A stretch of DNA of 64,000 bases from Natronolimnobius baerhuensis (GCF_002177135.1 NZ_MWPH01000003.1:186001-250000); one strand, 5' to 3'; shown: positions 18,802-27,510, numbered from the stretch's first letter. Numbers and translations: made by a program. The notes: generated by a model from the sequence alone, not told the origin.

Positions 18802-19565
18802 GCCGTAATAACGTCGCTCGTCGCCTCCTCGAGCGTCAGTTCGCGGGTGTAATCGGGCGCGTCGACCTCGAGCACGGAGTCGTCTACAAGGTTCGCAAAG
18901 TGAAGCGTCAGTTCGTAGCTGCCGTCCGGATCGACGACACTCATCTCTTCTTTGTCGCCGCTGGCCGTCCGGACGCTGATGTATTCGCCGGCGTAGGCGG
19001 GATCAGACTGCCCTTCGACGTGATAGGCTGGCAACTGCGCGGCCGCCTGACCGTCGACCTCATCGCCTTCGATTGGATACCCGTTGACGACCCACGGCTC
19101 GAGGCCATCATCCAGCGCATAGACGTCCTCGAACCCGGCATCGATGAGCGTCGCAGCGCGCTGGACTGCCATCGTGTGTGGGCAAACACAGTAGGTGACG
19201 ATGCGGTCTTCCTGTGGCCAGTCTGCGGTTGGGTCGTTGTCGAGTCCGTTGGGTGCGGTACTCAACGCTGCGCCGGTGATTCGGAGATCCTCGTAGGAAT
19301 TTTCTAGTCGCGTATCGACAATTCGCGCTTCTTGACGCAGATACCAGTATTCGACATCCTCGAGCGGTGCAAGCGGAACCTCCGTCCCGTTGTAGCTTGC
19401 CGTTTCGTAGCTGTCGGTGTCGATTGAACGCTCGTCTGGCGTCTCCTCGGAGTCCGGCCCGTAGCCATCCGCGGACGATCCCTGGCCGTCGTCGCCGCCG
19501 AGACAACCCGCGAGCCCAGCGGCCGTCACCGCTGTCCCCGCTGCAAGAAAGTGCCGTCGATTCAT
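18798..19565 (-). CDS. Tat-exported rhodanese-domain lipoprotein
   Basis: A 255-residue secreted protein. The N-terminus MNRRHFLAAGTAVTAAGLAGC is a Tat-type signal with a lipobox, so the mature protein is probably anchored by lipidated Cys21. A Ser/Asp/Glu-rich linker follows. The rhodanese domain spans about residues 70-170, with the loop YCVCPHTMAVQRAATL containing the presumed sulfur-carrying cysteine. The last 60 residues form a separate beta-rich piece. The family transfers sulfane sulfur or senses redox state; the acceptor is unknown. Confidence 0.84.
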   Translation of the reverse strand: MNRRHFLAAGTAVTAAGLAGCLGGDDGQGSSADGYGPDSEETPDERSIDTDSYETASYNGTEVPLAPLEDVEYWYLRQEARIVDTRLENSYEDLRITGAALSTAPNGLDNDPTADWPQEDRIVTYCVCPHTMAVQRAATLIDAGFEDVYALDDGLEPWVVNGYPIEGDEVDGQAAAQLPAYHVEGQSDPAYAGEYISVRTASGDKEEMSVVDPDGSYELTLHFANLVDDSVLEVDAPDYTRELTLEEATSDVITA

Positions 19566-19635
19566 TGACAGCCAGTAGGGCCGTCGCTCAAATAGGCGTT
19601 CTGGTGACGCTCCCGTTACCGGCGACAGTGACGAG

Positions 19636-19656
19636 ACCCCTTCGTTTCAACTGGAG
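19636..19656 (-). repeat. Origin-box-like motif, intergenic
   Basis: On the minus strand this reads CTCCAGTTGAAACGAAGGGG followed by T, matching the window consensus TCCAGTnGAAACnnAGGGGT at every fixed base. It lies between the rhodanese gene and tRNA-Gln, about 28 kb from the origin. Role unknown. Confidence 0.6.
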
Positions 19657-19705
19657 ATCACACTATAGCTCGAGGAGGATTCTCGAGTCGAAAGAACGGA
19701 AAGAG

Positions 19706-19778
19706 TAGTCCATCCTGGATTCGAACCAGGGTCGAAGCCCCCAGAAGGCTTCAGGATTGGCCACTACCCTAATGGACT
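19706..19778 (-). tRNA. tRNA-Gln (anticodon CTG)
   Basis: A 73-base cloverleaf on the minus strand. The acceptor stem AGTCCAT pairs with ATGGACT and the discriminator is A. The D arm is GGGTAGTGGCCAATCC. The anticodon stem AAGCC/GGCTT holds the loop TTCTGGG, giving anticodon CTG. The T arm is CCCTGGTTCGAATCCAGG. The terminal CCA is not encoded. A T-rich stretch follows the 3' end. I see no intron. Confidence 0.95.
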
Positions 19779-19909
19779 TGACATGTTTCGCCGGTCCGCG
19801 ATTACCGACGACGTACCAATCAGTAACGCGTGGTCATATTAGAGTGTTACGAACTGGATTGCAAGCGGAAACGGGGTACAATGTCGGGTGATTCTCAAGT
19901 GGGCAGTCC

Positions 19910-20707
19910 CTAATCGAGAAAACTCGTCCGTGGTGGCTCGAAGTGTTCCTTTCGGTGGCAATTCGCGCAGAGAACGGTACACTGTTCCATTTCAGTTCGA
20001 ATTCGGTCTTTCGCCCGATTATCTGCGACCAATCTGGTGATGGTTGTCTCCTTCGTATTGCTGTCGTGATGGAAATCGAGACAGGCAGGATCGGACACCG
20101 AGCAGCGATTGCAGCCCACGTCCTGTTTTTGATCGTGAATCCACCGACGACGCCCCTGTGTTGGTGATGTATAATGGTGCCTGCGGTGACAATTGGCACA
20201 GAGAACCACACACTTATCGATTTCGTCACGAAGTTTCTCTTTCCCGTATCCGTAGGTGACCATTCGCCCGACTGCCATCTCTTTCGTCGTTTCGTCGACG
20301 TGGTGGAAGTCAAGACACGCAGCAGCAACAACTCCGCACCGTGAACATCCTCGATTCCGCTTTAGATCATTGAGCCACGAACGAAGGCGTGAGCGACGAC
20401 GTAGCGATCGCTCTGTGTTCCACTCCGTGTTTCGATAATGCCATCGCTGATCAACGGAAAGTTCTTCCCAAACGAGATCAGCGGGAATTTCGACATCGTC
20501 AGGTTTTGGCTGGACACGAGATCCGGAGGATCGGGCCGTTTCTAACCCTGCCTTCTGCTTTGCATCGTTCCAGCCACCACACGTTCGAATAATCGTCGCT
20601 GATGCCGGCGTCAACCCCAACTCCTCGTACTGCGCTTTCGTCGGCGATTCGCCAAGCTGTTCGGCAGCCTCGAGCAAGGCCTCGAGACAGTCCGCTTCCG
20701 TCGTCAC
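19910..20707 (-). CDS. Tandem HNH-type nuclease-like protein with homing-endonuclease-associated repeat
   Basis: 265 residues from a GTG at 20707; a TATA-like box at 20731-20737 fits a leaderless transcript starting there. The N-terminal 50 residues ([20 protein letters not shown] and [17 protein letters not shown]) look like the helical repeat often found beside homing-type HNH nucleases. Two homologous zinc-binding HNH-like units follow: [19 protein letters not shown], then [19 protein letters not shown]. Both keep the His pairs and four cysteines. Such a tandem pair is unusual. It lies beside tRNA-Gln and could be a remnant of a mobile element or a DNA-binding factor; activity is unproven. 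Confidence 0.8.
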   Translation of the reverse strand: MTTEADCLEALLEAAEQLGESPTKAQYEELGLTPASATIIRTCGGWNDAKQKAGLETARSSGSRVQPKPDDVEIPADLVWEELSVDQRWHYRNTEWNTERSLRRRSRLRSWLNDLKRNRGCSRCGVVAAACLDFHHVDETTKEMAVGRMVTYGYGKEKLRDEIDKCVVLCANCHRRHHYTSPTQGRRRWIHDQKQDVGCNRCSVSDPACLDFHHDSNTKETTITRLVADNRAKDRIRTEMEQCTVLCANCHRKEHFEPPRTSFLD

Positions 20708-20730
20708 GCCCCGTTTGGGCGCACCATTGT

Positions 20731-20737
20731 ATATAAA
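20731..20737 (-). promoter_or_regulatory. TATA-like box for the tandem-HNH gene
   Basis: The minus strand reads TTTATAT, centred about 27 bases upstream of the GTG at 20707. This decides for the GTG over the longer in-frame ATG at 20797, which lies upstream of the box. Confidence 0.6.
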
Positions 20738-20825
20738 CCACAGCCACTCGCCCGCTGCTCCGGCGAATATCACCACTCGAGCCCAAACCGATACCACTTT
20801 TCCGTTCTCTCACGCAGCCTCGAGT

Positions 20826-21419
20826 ATGTACGTTGGACGATTCGTCGTTGTTGGACCCGAGGGTGGAGCCTACCGCGTCTCCTCGAGGTCGTTCCCGAAC
20901 CGGAAGATCAGCGAGCGCGAGGATGCACTGACCGTGGGGCCAACCGAGGACGCACCGGAGACGGACAATCCCTACGTTGCCTACAACTGCCTGCGTGTGG
21001 TCGAGACGCCAGCCGACGGTGAGACCGTCGCGTTCGGGAACGGCTCGCACGTCGACCCAATCGCGGAGAAACTCGAGTTGGGGTATCCCGCCCGCGATGC
21101 CCTCGCGGAGAGTTTGCTCGCGCTGGATTACGAGAAGGACGACTACGATACGCCTCGGATTGCGGCGACGATCACTGACGACGGCGAGGCACTGATCGGC
21201 ACCGTTCGCAAGGACGCCCTCATCGTCGAACCGGTCGAGGAGCCGACGCTGGTTGCGACCTACGAAAAAGACAGTCCCGAAGCAATCGAGTTCGCAGCCG
21301 AGAGCGCATCCGAGGCGGCACGCGAGGCCTACGACCTCGAGTTCGAACACGCGGTCTGTGCGGCCGGCGTCGCGCTGACCGACGATGGGTTCGAGACGGC
21401 GTTCGAGAACGGCGAGTAA
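20826..21419 (+). CDS. purO: Archaeal IMP cyclohydrolase PurO
   Basis: A 197-residue archaeal-type IMP cyclohydrolase, which closes the purine ring of FAICAR to give IMP in the last step of de novo purine synthesis. The family N-terminus is clear ([26 protein letters not shown]), with [24 protein letters not shown] and GNGSHVDPI. Length is normal. It is divergent from the HNH gene across about 120 bases. The frame is open to 20715 but the conserved start is the ATG at 20826. Confidence 0.94.
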   Translation: MYVGRFVVVGPEGGAYRVSSRSFPNRKISEREDALTVGPTEDAPETDNPYVAYNCLRVVETPADGETVAFGNGSHVDPIAEKLELGYPARDALAESLLALDYEKDDYDTPRIAATITDDGEALIGTVRKDALIVEPVEEPTLVATYEKDSPEAIEFAAESASEAAREAYDLEFEHAVCAAGVALTDDGFETAFENGE

Positions 21420-21522
21420 CGGGCTTCGAACCGCGATACTGTCGTGATCGAGGCGAAGCCAAGGGTGTGATGTGCTTGCGCGTGCCAAACCTACAAACCG
21501 CTTGCAGTTGTACACATCGGGC

Positions 21523-22191
21523 ATGCAGGTGGGACTCATTTCGGACGTCCACGGCAACCGGGTCGCCCTCAAGGCCGTTCTCGAGGATATGCCCGGAGTC
21601 GACCGGCTGTTGTGTGCGGGCGACGTGGTGGGATACAACCCGTGGCCGGCAGACTGTATCGACACGCTGCGCGAACGGGAGGTCCCGACAGTAATGGGGA
21701 ACCACGACGCCGCTGTCGCCGCCGACACGCCGTTTCGATTCAACAGCATGGCCCGCGCAGGTGTCGACTACACCAAAGAGCGCCTCTCTGCGGATCACCA
21801 CGAGTGGCTGGCCGACCTCCCTACAGAGCGCCTCGCATGCGACGGTCGGATCAAACTCGTCCACGGTCATCCGGACGATCCGGATCGCTACACGCGATAT
21901 ACCTACCCTCGAGAGTTCTCACCCCGCCTGCTCGGCGACGAGGACGTGCTCGTCCTTGGGCACACCCACGTCCAGGGGGTCGAACGTTTCGCGGAGGGAA
22001 TCGTCGTCAATCCGGGCAGCGTCGGCCAACCTCGAGACGACGACCCGCGGGCGGGCTACGCGGTGGTCGATCTCGAGGCGATGACCGTCGATACGTATCG
22101 CGTCGAGTACGATATCGAGGCAGTGCAGGCGGCGGTCAGGGAGGCCGGGTTACCCGAGCAGATCGGAAGCCGGCTTGCGCGCGGGAAGTGA
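21523..22191 (+). CDS. Metallophosphoesterase (YfcE/calcineurin-like)
   Basis: 222 residues starting at MQVGLISDVHGNRVALKAV. All metal-binding motifs are present: DVHGN near residue 8, AGDVVGYNPWP near 32, GNHDAAV near 60, HGHPDD near 112, and LGHTHVQG near 145. Members hydrolyse phosphodiesters or phosphomonoesters with two metal ions; the substrate here is unknown. The in-frame extension to 21472 has no conserved content. Confidence 0.9.
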   Translation: MQVGLISDVHGNRVALKAVLEDMPGVDRLLCAGDVVGYNPWPADCIDTLREREVPTVMGNHDAAVAADTPFRFNSMARAGVDYTKERLSADHHEWLADLPTERLACDGRIKLVHGHPDDPDRYTRYTYPREFSPRLLGDEDVLVLGHTHVQGVERFAEGIVVNPGSVGQPRDDDPRAGYAVVDLEAMTVDTYRVEYDIEAVQAAVREAGLPEQIGSRLARGK

Positions 22192-22277
22192 CATTCCGCC
22201 AGATTGGACTGAGTATCGCTTTGAATCCGTATAGCCGCCGCTTGGTCTGACCGATACATTCTTATGCTGATATTTAA

Positions 22278-22718
22278 ATGGAGAATATAATGAGTGAAAC
22301 GCTGGAGTATGCCGACCGAACGTTCGAGTTGATCGGATACGGATTCGCCGTACCGGCGTTCGCCATCTTCGCCGCGTTAGGCGTCTACGTCCTCGAGAGC
22401 GTCGTCTACGGGACTATCATGGGCGTGTTCGCGGGAGGTGGAACGGTGCTGTATGCTCCGTGGCGGCTTCGGCTCTCAGCCGTTCAAAAAGAGTCGGACG
22501 AGACCGTCCCGTTTGCAGCGGCGGTCCGCCGGGCAGGGGGCAACGCACAGCTAGCCATGTTGGGTCAGGGCCTCTATCTCGGCGCGTTCGCGATGTTCAC
22601 CATCGCGTTCGTTTTCGCTGGCCCGAACCTGCTCGTTGGGCTCGCTGTAGCCGTTCCGATTGCGGTATTTGCCCCCTACGTGGGATCGACACTCATCGAG
22701 AGAACATCACATGAGTGA
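22278..22718 (+). CDS. Four-helix hypothetical membrane protein
   Basis: 146 residues with hydrophobic helices near 20-40, 42-62, 95-115 and 117-137 and a charged cytoplasmic-type loop between the second and third. A second in-frame ATG at 22290 (MSETLEYAD) may be the real start. An AT-rich TATTTAAA at 22271-22278 lies too close to either ATG to act as a standard TATA box. Its last eight bases overlap the next gene, indicating translational coupling. Family not recognised. Confidence 0.7.
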   Translation: MENIMSETLEYADRTFELIGYGFAVPAFAIFAALGVYVLESVVYGTIMGVFAGGGTVLYAPWRLRLSAVQKESDETVPFAAAVRRAGGNAQLAMLGQGLYLGAFAMFTIAFVFAGPNLLVGLAVAVPIAVFAPYVGSTLIERTSHE

Positions 22719-23190
22719 GCAATCAATCACCGACGAGGAAACCGAACGATGGGGCTCCCGTTTCCGCCCCGACACACTGGGAGGGCTGTTTAAGGCGCTC
22801 TTCGTCGCGTCGATAGTGTCGTTTTTTCTATCGGTGATGGGACTCATGGTGTACCTACTGTGGCTGCCCGAAGCAAATCCGACAGTGACGCTGGCCGATC
22901 CACCCGTAGCTGCGGCGGCTGGGTCGTGGATCGGTATCCCGGTCTCGCTGTTCTGTTATGGCAGCTGGTCTGCCTGGCAACTCCGAGGGCTGCCTCGAGA
23001 CCCAGATCAGTTGACCTCGAAAAACCCGGTGAAGATGTTGGCGTACATGATCGCGGTGTTTGTCGCGAACAAGGATGATCTGGACGCCTACGACAGGCGC
23101 CTGCGCACGACCACCTGGGCCTTCGTCGGGGTGGTGATCTGGGGTGTGTTCACCGCGGCCATGCTGTTCGGTGAGCCACGGGCAGCGTGA
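22711..23190 (+). CDS. Hypothetical membrane protein coupled to the upstream gene
   Basis: 159 residues from the ATG at 22711 (MSEQSITDEETER), which overlaps the preceding stop. Three or four hydrophobic helices lie near residues 28-50, 60-85 and 133-152, with a charged loop containing RGLPRDPDQLTSKNPVKMLAYM. It probably forms a two-protein membrane unit with the product of 22278-22718. No family recognised and no enzymatic motif seen. Confidence 0.7.
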   Translation: MSEQSITDEETERWGSRFRPDTLGGLFKALFVASIVSFFLSVMGLMVYLLWLPEANPTVTLADPPVAAAAGSWIGIPVSLFCYGSWSAWQLRGLPRDPDQLTSKNPVKMLAYMIAVFVANKDDLDAYDRRLRTTTWAFVGVVIWGVFTAAMLFGEPRAA

Positions 23191-23326
23191 CGGAGCAGAC
23201 GCTACTGGCGTATCTGGTCGGTATCCCGGCTGTTCCCAACTGGACAGTCGTCCGACGTCGCCCTCGTCTGTGTCCCGGCCACCACCCGACATCGAATCCC
23301 AAGCATACGATCCGGGAAGCGAACCC

Positions 23327-23333
23327 TTTTAGG
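23327..23333 (+). promoter_or_regulatory. TATA-like box before the cysteine-rich leader ORF
   Basis: TTTTAGG is centred about 28 bases before the ATG at 23358. The same heptamer at the same spacing lies upstream of alaS (minus strand, 60111-60117), which supports its use as a promoter element and a leaderless start of the 23358 ORF. Confidence 0.5.
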
Positions 23334-23357
23334 CGCCGTACTTCGCTACTCCCAGCC

Positions 23358-23528
23358 ATGGAAGACACCGGCGACACCGCGTGTACCGAGTGGAAGCGAC
23401 CCCCACACGCCGTGAACCGGTGTTGCTGCCGTTCCCTCGTTTCTCCCGCTCGAGTCACACGCTCGTGGCGTCACACTCTCAGTGCCCTCGCAGAACCCTC
23501 CTCAAGCAATGTTACGCCGACTGCGTGA
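23358..23528 (+). CDS. Putative cysteine-rich leader peptide upstream of cysE
   Basis: A 56-codon ORF from ATG to TGA that overlaps the cysE start at 23509 by 20 bases in another frame. It begins [20 protein letters not shown] and then has RCCCRS; the three consecutive Cys codons TGT-TGC-TGC are at 23421-23429, with a fourth Cys at codon 9. Haloarchaeal proteins are poor in cysteine, so this is striking directly before a cysteine-synthesis gene. After codon 30 the composition is Ser/Arg/Thr-rich and not protein-like. I infer a leaderless regulatory ORF, similar in idea to the polycysteine attenuators known in mycobacteria. Chance is the alternative. Confidence 0.5.
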   Translation: MEDTGDTACTEWKRPPHAVNRCCCRSLVSPARVTRSWRHTLSALAEPSSSNVTPTA

Positions 23529-24021
23529 GGACACGCGGGCGATGTGCGAACGCGACCCCGCCGCAAAGGGGTGTCTCGAGGTCGCACTCGCGTATCCCGG
23601 CGTGCATGCGGTCTGGGGCCACCGGCTTGCACACTGGCTCTGGAATCACGAGTTACAACTTCTCGCACGGGTGTTTTCACATCTCGTGCGCATGCTGACG
23701 GGCGTCGAAATTCATCCGGCGGCGACGATTGGTCGTCGGGTCACAATCGACCACGGTATGGGTGTCGTCATCGGCGAGACGGCCGAGGTCGGCGACAACG
23801 TCCACATGTACCACGGCGTGACGCTCGGCGGGAGCACGAACGAACCGATCAAGCGCCATCCGACGCTCGAGGACGGGGTACAAATCGGCGCGAACGCGAC
23901 GCTACTCGGTGATATCGTCATCGGAAAGGATGCAGCCGTCGGTGCTGGCTCGGTCGTCACTGCCGACGTCGAGTCGGGCACAACCGTCGCGGGCGTCCCG
24001 GCAGAGCGCGTTGACGAGTAA
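23509..24021 (+). CDS. cysE: Serine O-acetyltransferase
   Basis: 170 residues from the ATG at 23509 ([20 protein letters not shown]); a GTG at 23482 is an alternative. It acetylates L-serine to O-acetylserine, the first committed step of cysteine synthesis. The helical N-terminal part contains [18 protein letters not shown], followed by the left-handed beta-helix hexapeptide repeats with the signature [29 protein letters not shown]. The C-terminal tail is short. The overlapping Cys-rich ORF suggests control by cysteine supply. Confidence 0.94.
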   Translation: MLRRLREDTRAMCERDPAAKGCLEVALAYPGVHAVWGHRLAHWLWNHELQLLARVFSHLVRMLTGVEIHPAATIGRRVTIDHGMGVVIGETAEVGDNVHMYHGVTLGGSTNEPIKRHPTLEDGVQIGANATLLGDIVIGKDAAVGAGSVVTADVESGTTVAGVPAERVDE

Positions 24022-24032
24022 CGACGGCCCGT

Positions 24033-24401
24033 CTATTGCTGACTCTCGTCGACCGTTCCATCCGTCCCCGGCGGCGACCCTTCGGCTGGAACACCCTCAC
24101 CCGTCTCAACGCTTTCCTCGGACTGCTCGGCGTCCGAGTCCGTTGCGCTCGGGTCCGGATCAGAGACGTACCCAAGCTCGAGCCAGAGTTTCGCCGTGCA
24201 GTCGAAAGACTCCTCGTCGAGTTCCGTCTCATCTTCGTACTGGTCGAGATAGCCGTTACAACGACCGTGTTTGACGACGTTCATCAGCGTCGCCACAGAG
24301 CCACACTCCGGACAGTCAAGAGAGTAGTTCCCCGCGTCATTTTGATGCCAGGCATCCGGTGTCAATTCCGTGTACGCGGCGTCCTCAGATTGGTTGCTCA
24401 T
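24033..24401 (-). CDS. Hypothetical zinc-ribbon-like protein with acidic tail
   Basis: 122 residues. Residues 1-80 contain CPECGS near 30, RCNG near 47 and DCTAKLW near 67, a spacing that could bind one zinc ion. The tail from about 82 is almost entirely Asp, Glu, Ser, Gly and Pro. No family recognised. It is convergent with cysE, with 11 bases between the stops. Confidence 0.7.
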   Translation of the reverse strand: MSNQSEDAAYTELTPDAWHQNDAGNYSLDCPECGSVATLMNVVKHGRCNGYLDQYEDETELDEESFDCTAKLWLELGYVSDPDPSATDSDAEQSEESVETGEGVPAEGSPPGTDGTVDESQQ

Positions 24402-24545
24402 GGGCCACTAGTGGGGAGCAAGCCCGGTAAACGAAAGCCCGGAGCACGCAACCCTCACCGGACCACCATATATCAAGGAGCTGTTACACCACATGTTTAG
24501 GAAGGGGGCTTAGACGTGTTGCTGTACAACGTTTTAGTGACTCAT

Positions 24546-25004
24546 ATGTCCAACCTCATCCCATCCGAGCCAGTCGAGATTCTGCTCATCGAGGACAACC
24601 CGGGCGATGTCCGTCTCACGAAGGAGGCATTCAACTCGATTGAGACGGAGACGACATTTCACGTCGTCAAAGATGGCGAGGAAGCAGCCGACTACTTCCA
24701 TCTGCGTGAGGACGAGCCCGGGTTGTCAGACGACAATCCCGATCTGGTACTGTTAGATCTGAATCTGCCGCGAATCGACGGGTTCAGAGTCCTCGAGTTG
24801 CTCGATACAAAACTCGATTACCCGCCACCACCAATACTCGTCCTCTCGAGTTCGTCGGCTGAAAGCGATATCTCTGAAAGTTACAAAAACGCCGCAAATG
24901 CGTATCTCACGAAACCCGATAATCTGGTCGAATATAACGAGATGGCGGGCGCTATCGAGGAGTTCTGGCTCGAGACGGCACACCATCCACCTGCACCGTC
25001 ATAA
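24546..25004 (+). CDS. Single-domain response regulator
   Basis: 152 residues from the ATG at 24546 (MSNLIPSEPVEILLIEDNPGDVRLTKEAF). A receiver domain occupies nearly the whole protein: acidic pair IEDNPGD near 15, phospho-acceptor Asp in LVLLDLNLPRIDG near 66, conserved Ser in VLSSSS near 96, and Lys in YLTKPDN near 118. It has no output domain, like the Rcp1/CheY-like phosphorelay receivers common in haloarchaea. No histidine kinase is adjacent. An in-frame ATG at 24516 is less likely. Confidence 0.92.
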   Translation: MSNLIPSEPVEILLIEDNPGDVRLTKEAFNSIETETTFHVVKDGEEAADYFHLREDEPGLSDDNPDLVLLDLNLPRIDGFRVLELLDTKLDYPPPPILVLSSSSAESDISESYKNAANAYLTKPDNLVEYNEMAGAIEEFWLETAHHPPAPS

Positions 25005-25037
25005 CGCAGCAACGACGGAGCGACAGCCGGCCTCGAA

Positions 25038-26432
25038 CTAGACGAGCGGCTCGACCAGCGCCGTTCCGGCCTCGAGCAGCGTCTCGACGCGGTCATCGAC
25101 GGTCGCCTCGGCGTAGACGCGCAACACCGGCTCGGTGCCACTCGGGCGAACGAGCAGCCACGAGCCATCCGCAAGTTGGAGTTTGAAGCCATCGGCCGTG
25201 TTGACACCCTCGACAGCGGTCCCAGCGACGGTTTCTGGAATTTCGTCCTCGAGGTCCTCGAGAACGCGTGCTTTCTCGTCATCGGGACAGGCGACGCTTC
25301 GTTTGTCCTGAACGACAGTGCCATGCTCAGCAAGCAGTCGGTCAACGCGCTCATCAAGTGGTTCTTCGGCGTGCATCGCGGCTGCGAGCAGGGCCATGAG
25401 AACGCCGTCTTTCTCGCGGACGTGGCCGCGAATCGTAAAGCCGCCGGACTCTTCGCCGCCGATTAGTGCGTCGTGGTCGGCCATCGCCTTCGCGACCCAC
25501 TTGAACCCGACTGGGACCTCGTGGACGACCTCGTCGTGAGCCTCGGCAACGCGGTCGATCAGGAACGTTGTCGAGACCGAGCGGACGACGGAGCCAGTCT
25601 CGCCTGCAAGCAGATAATCGTAGCAGGCGGCGAAAAACAGGTTTTCGTCGAGGTATCCGCGTTCTGGCGTGACGATTGCGATTCGGTCGGCGTCGCCGTC
25701 GTTAGCGATTCCCAACTCGGGGGCCGTCTCCTCGGCGGTGACGAGGTCGATTAGCTCCTCGAGATTCTCGGCTGCGGGTTCCGGTGCGCCGCCGCCGAAG
25801 TCGGGGTCACGAGTACAGCGCAGACACTCGAGTGAGGCACCCGCCTCCTCGAGAATAGCGTCAGTCGTCCCGCGGCCGCTGCCGTGCATGGCATCGTAGG
25901 CGACGGTGAGGGCAGAGAGGTCGACATCGCCGGTGATGCTGGTGACGCGCTCGTGGACGGCCTCGGCGTGGGGCGTCACGAGGTCGACCTCACGGACGCT
26001 GCCGTGTTCGGCCTCGGGCAGCGGGTCAGGCTCGGCGAGTCGCTCGGCGATGGCGTCAGTCACCTCCGGCAGGGCCGGCGCGCCGTCCTCGGGAATGAAC
26101 TTCACACCGTTGTACTCCGGTGGATTGTGCGAGGCAGTAATCGCGAGACCGCCCGCGAGGTCGCGCTCGACGATTGCGTGGGCGACGAGGGGCGTCGGGC
26201 GGTCGCGTTCGGGAATGAGCACGTCGAATCCGTTGACACAGAGTACGCGCGCCAGTTCCTCTGCAAAGCCACGCGACGTTTTCCGGGCGTCGTAGCCAAC
26301 GACGACGGGCGCGTCGTGGCCCTCGTCGGTCAGGTACGTCGCCACGGCCTGTCCGACCATCCGGACACGGGGTGCAGTAAACTCATCGAGCGTCGCCCGC
26401 CAGCCATCGGTACCGAAACGGATCGTCTCCAT
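25038..26432 (-). CDS. Phosphohexomutase (phosphoglucomutase/phosphomannomutase family)
   Basis: A 464-residue alpha-D-phosphohexomutase. All four domain signatures are intact: the active serine in ITASHNPPEYNG near residue 100, the Mg2+ loop DGDADR near 243, sugar-binding GEESGG near 325, and phosphate-binding RPSGTEP near 428. It interconverts hexose 1- and 6-phosphates for glycan or exopolysaccharide precursors; glucosamine, glucose and mannose specificities cannot be separated by eye. The N-terminus METIRFGTDGWRA fixes the start. Confidence 0.93.
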   Translation of the reverse strand: METIRFGTDGWRATLDEFTAPRVRMVGQAVATYLTDEGHDAPVVVGYDARKTSRGFAEELARVLCVNGFDVLIPERDRPTPLVAHAIVERDLAGGLAITASHNPPEYNGVKFIPEDGAPALPEVTDAIAERLAEPDPLPEAEHGSVREVDLVTPHAEAVHERVTSITGDVDLSALTVAYDAMHGSGRGTTDAILEEAGASLECLRCTRDPDFGGGAPEPAAENLEELIDLVTAEETAPELGIANDGDADRIAIVTPERGYLDENLFFAACYDYLLAGETGSVVRSVSTTFLIDRVAEAHDEVVHEVPVGFKWVAKAMADHDALIGGEESGGFTIRGHVREKDGVLMALLAAAMHAEEPLDERVDRLLAEHGTVVQDKRSVACPDDEKARVLEDLEDEIPETVAGTAVEGVNTADGFKLQLADGSWLLVRPSGTEPVLRVYAEATVDDRVETLLEAGTALVEPLV

Positions 26433-26534
26433 ACGTTACCATCACTGTCCCCCTCGAAAAAACCGACGCCGACTGGCAGCGTCCGCGCAAAAACCGAGCG
26501 CTGCAGTACGAACCGACTATCCAAGACGGCGGAG

Positions 26535-26541
26535 ATTTATC
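26535..26541 (+). promoter_or_regulatory. TATA-like box for the flavin reductase gene
   Basis: ATTTATC lies about 26-28 bases before the ATG at 26564, the leaderless spacing. The neighbouring gene on the other strand starts at 26432, so this is a divergent promoter region of about 130 bases. Confidence 0.5.
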
Positions 26542-26563
26542 GATAGAGACACTAGTTCGAGCC

Positions 26564-27154
26564 ATGAGTCAGTCGCCCTCCGTTCTCGCAGTCAACGGCA
26601 GTCTCCGCGAGACGAGTTACACGCGAACCGCACTCAAGTACACACTCGAGGCGGCTTCGGAAGCCGGTGCAGAGGCCTCGCTCCTCGATTTGGGCGAGTA
26701 CGATCTGCCGGTCTACAATCCGGATATCGACGGGCAAGGCGACGGGGCAGAAGTCAAACAGCTCATGCGCGAGGCCGACGCCGTCGCCCTCGGGACGCCC
26801 GTCTATCACGGCTCCTACTCGGGTGCGCTGAAGAACTTCCACGACTACTGCGGCTGGGACGAGTACGAAGACACGACTGTCGGCCTGCTCGCGACCGCCG
26901 GCGGCGGCAGCTACGGCTCGACGCTCGACCACCTTCGAATCACGGTCCGTGGCGTCCACGGCTGGGTGCTCCCCCACCAGGTCGGCATCCGCAGCGCCTC
27001 GAGCAAGTTCGTCGACGACCCCGACGCTATCGACGGCCGTGCGTTCACTGAGGACGCTCTCGAGGATCGAACGCGAAAGCTCGGGCGAATGCTTGCCGAG
27101 TATGCGTTCATCGAACCCAACGTGACCTCGCCGCGAACGACTGTTGACGACTAA
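26564..27154 (+). CDS. NADPH-dependent FMN reductase family protein
   Basis: A 196-residue flavodoxin-like protein. The FMN phosphate loop is NGSLRETSYTRTAL near residue 11, and TPVYHGSYSGALKNFHDYCG near 75 is the family signature around the isoalloxazine site. ATAGGGSYGSTLDHL follows as the second flavin loop. Members reduce FMN, quinones or azo compounds with NAD(P)H; the physiological acceptor is unknown. No partner gene is adjacent. Confidence 0.91.
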   Translation: MSQSPSVLAVNGSLRETSYTRTALKYTLEAASEAGAEASLLDLGEYDLPVYNPDIDGQGDGAEVKQLMREADAVALGTPVYHGSYSGALKNFHDYCGWDEYEDTTVGLLATAGGGSYGSTLDHLRITVRGVHGWVLPHQVGIRSASSKFVDDPDAIDGRAFTEDALEDRTRKLGRMLAEYAFIEPNVTSPRTTVDD

Positions 27155-27163
27155 TTGCGCGCG

Positions 27164-27427
27164 TTAGTCCCTCTCGAGACGTTCCTCGAGCAATTCTTCC
27201 TTCTTCGCGCGTGTGAACTGTTTGACCTCGTACTCGCGAGACATCGCTGCTGATTGTGTCTCATAGCGTTCGTGATGACGAACCTCGACTGGCGTGCGCC
27301 CGCGCGTGTACTTCGCCCCCTCGCCTGCGTTGTGCTCGCGGACTCGCCGCTCGAGGTCAGTCGTATAGCCGGTGTAAAACGTTCCATCGGCACACTCGAG
27401 GATGTAGACGATGTGCTCGTCAGCCAT
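27164..27427 (-). CDS. GIY-YIG nuclease domain protein (UPF0213/YhbQ type)
   Basis: 87 residues from the ATG at 27427 (MADEHIVYILECADGTFYTGYT). VYILECADGTFYTGYTTDLERRVREHN carries the GIY-YIG core strands (here VYI and YTG) and the conserved Arg, and EGAKYTRGRTPVEVRHHE gives the family pattern. This short form is a stand-alone domain like bacterial YhbQ, whose nuclease role is not well defined. It is convergent with the FMN reductase gene. Confidence 0.9.
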   Translation of the reverse strand: MADEHIVYILECADGTFYTGYTTDLERRVREHNAGEGAKYTRGRTPVEVRHHERYETQSAAMSREYEVKQFTRAKKEELLEERLERD

Positions 27428-27510
27428 AGCCAACGGTACGAACACGGCTGTAAAAAGCGACTCGTCCGCAGGGGTCCTGGGTGGTCATCAGTCGCGATTC
27501 TCAGGTGGGG

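Noticed and set aside
20499-21749. 416-residue ORF on the minus strand
   Set aside because: It spans the purO gene and the divergent promoters in antisense; no conserved motif and an impossible overlap with two supported genes.
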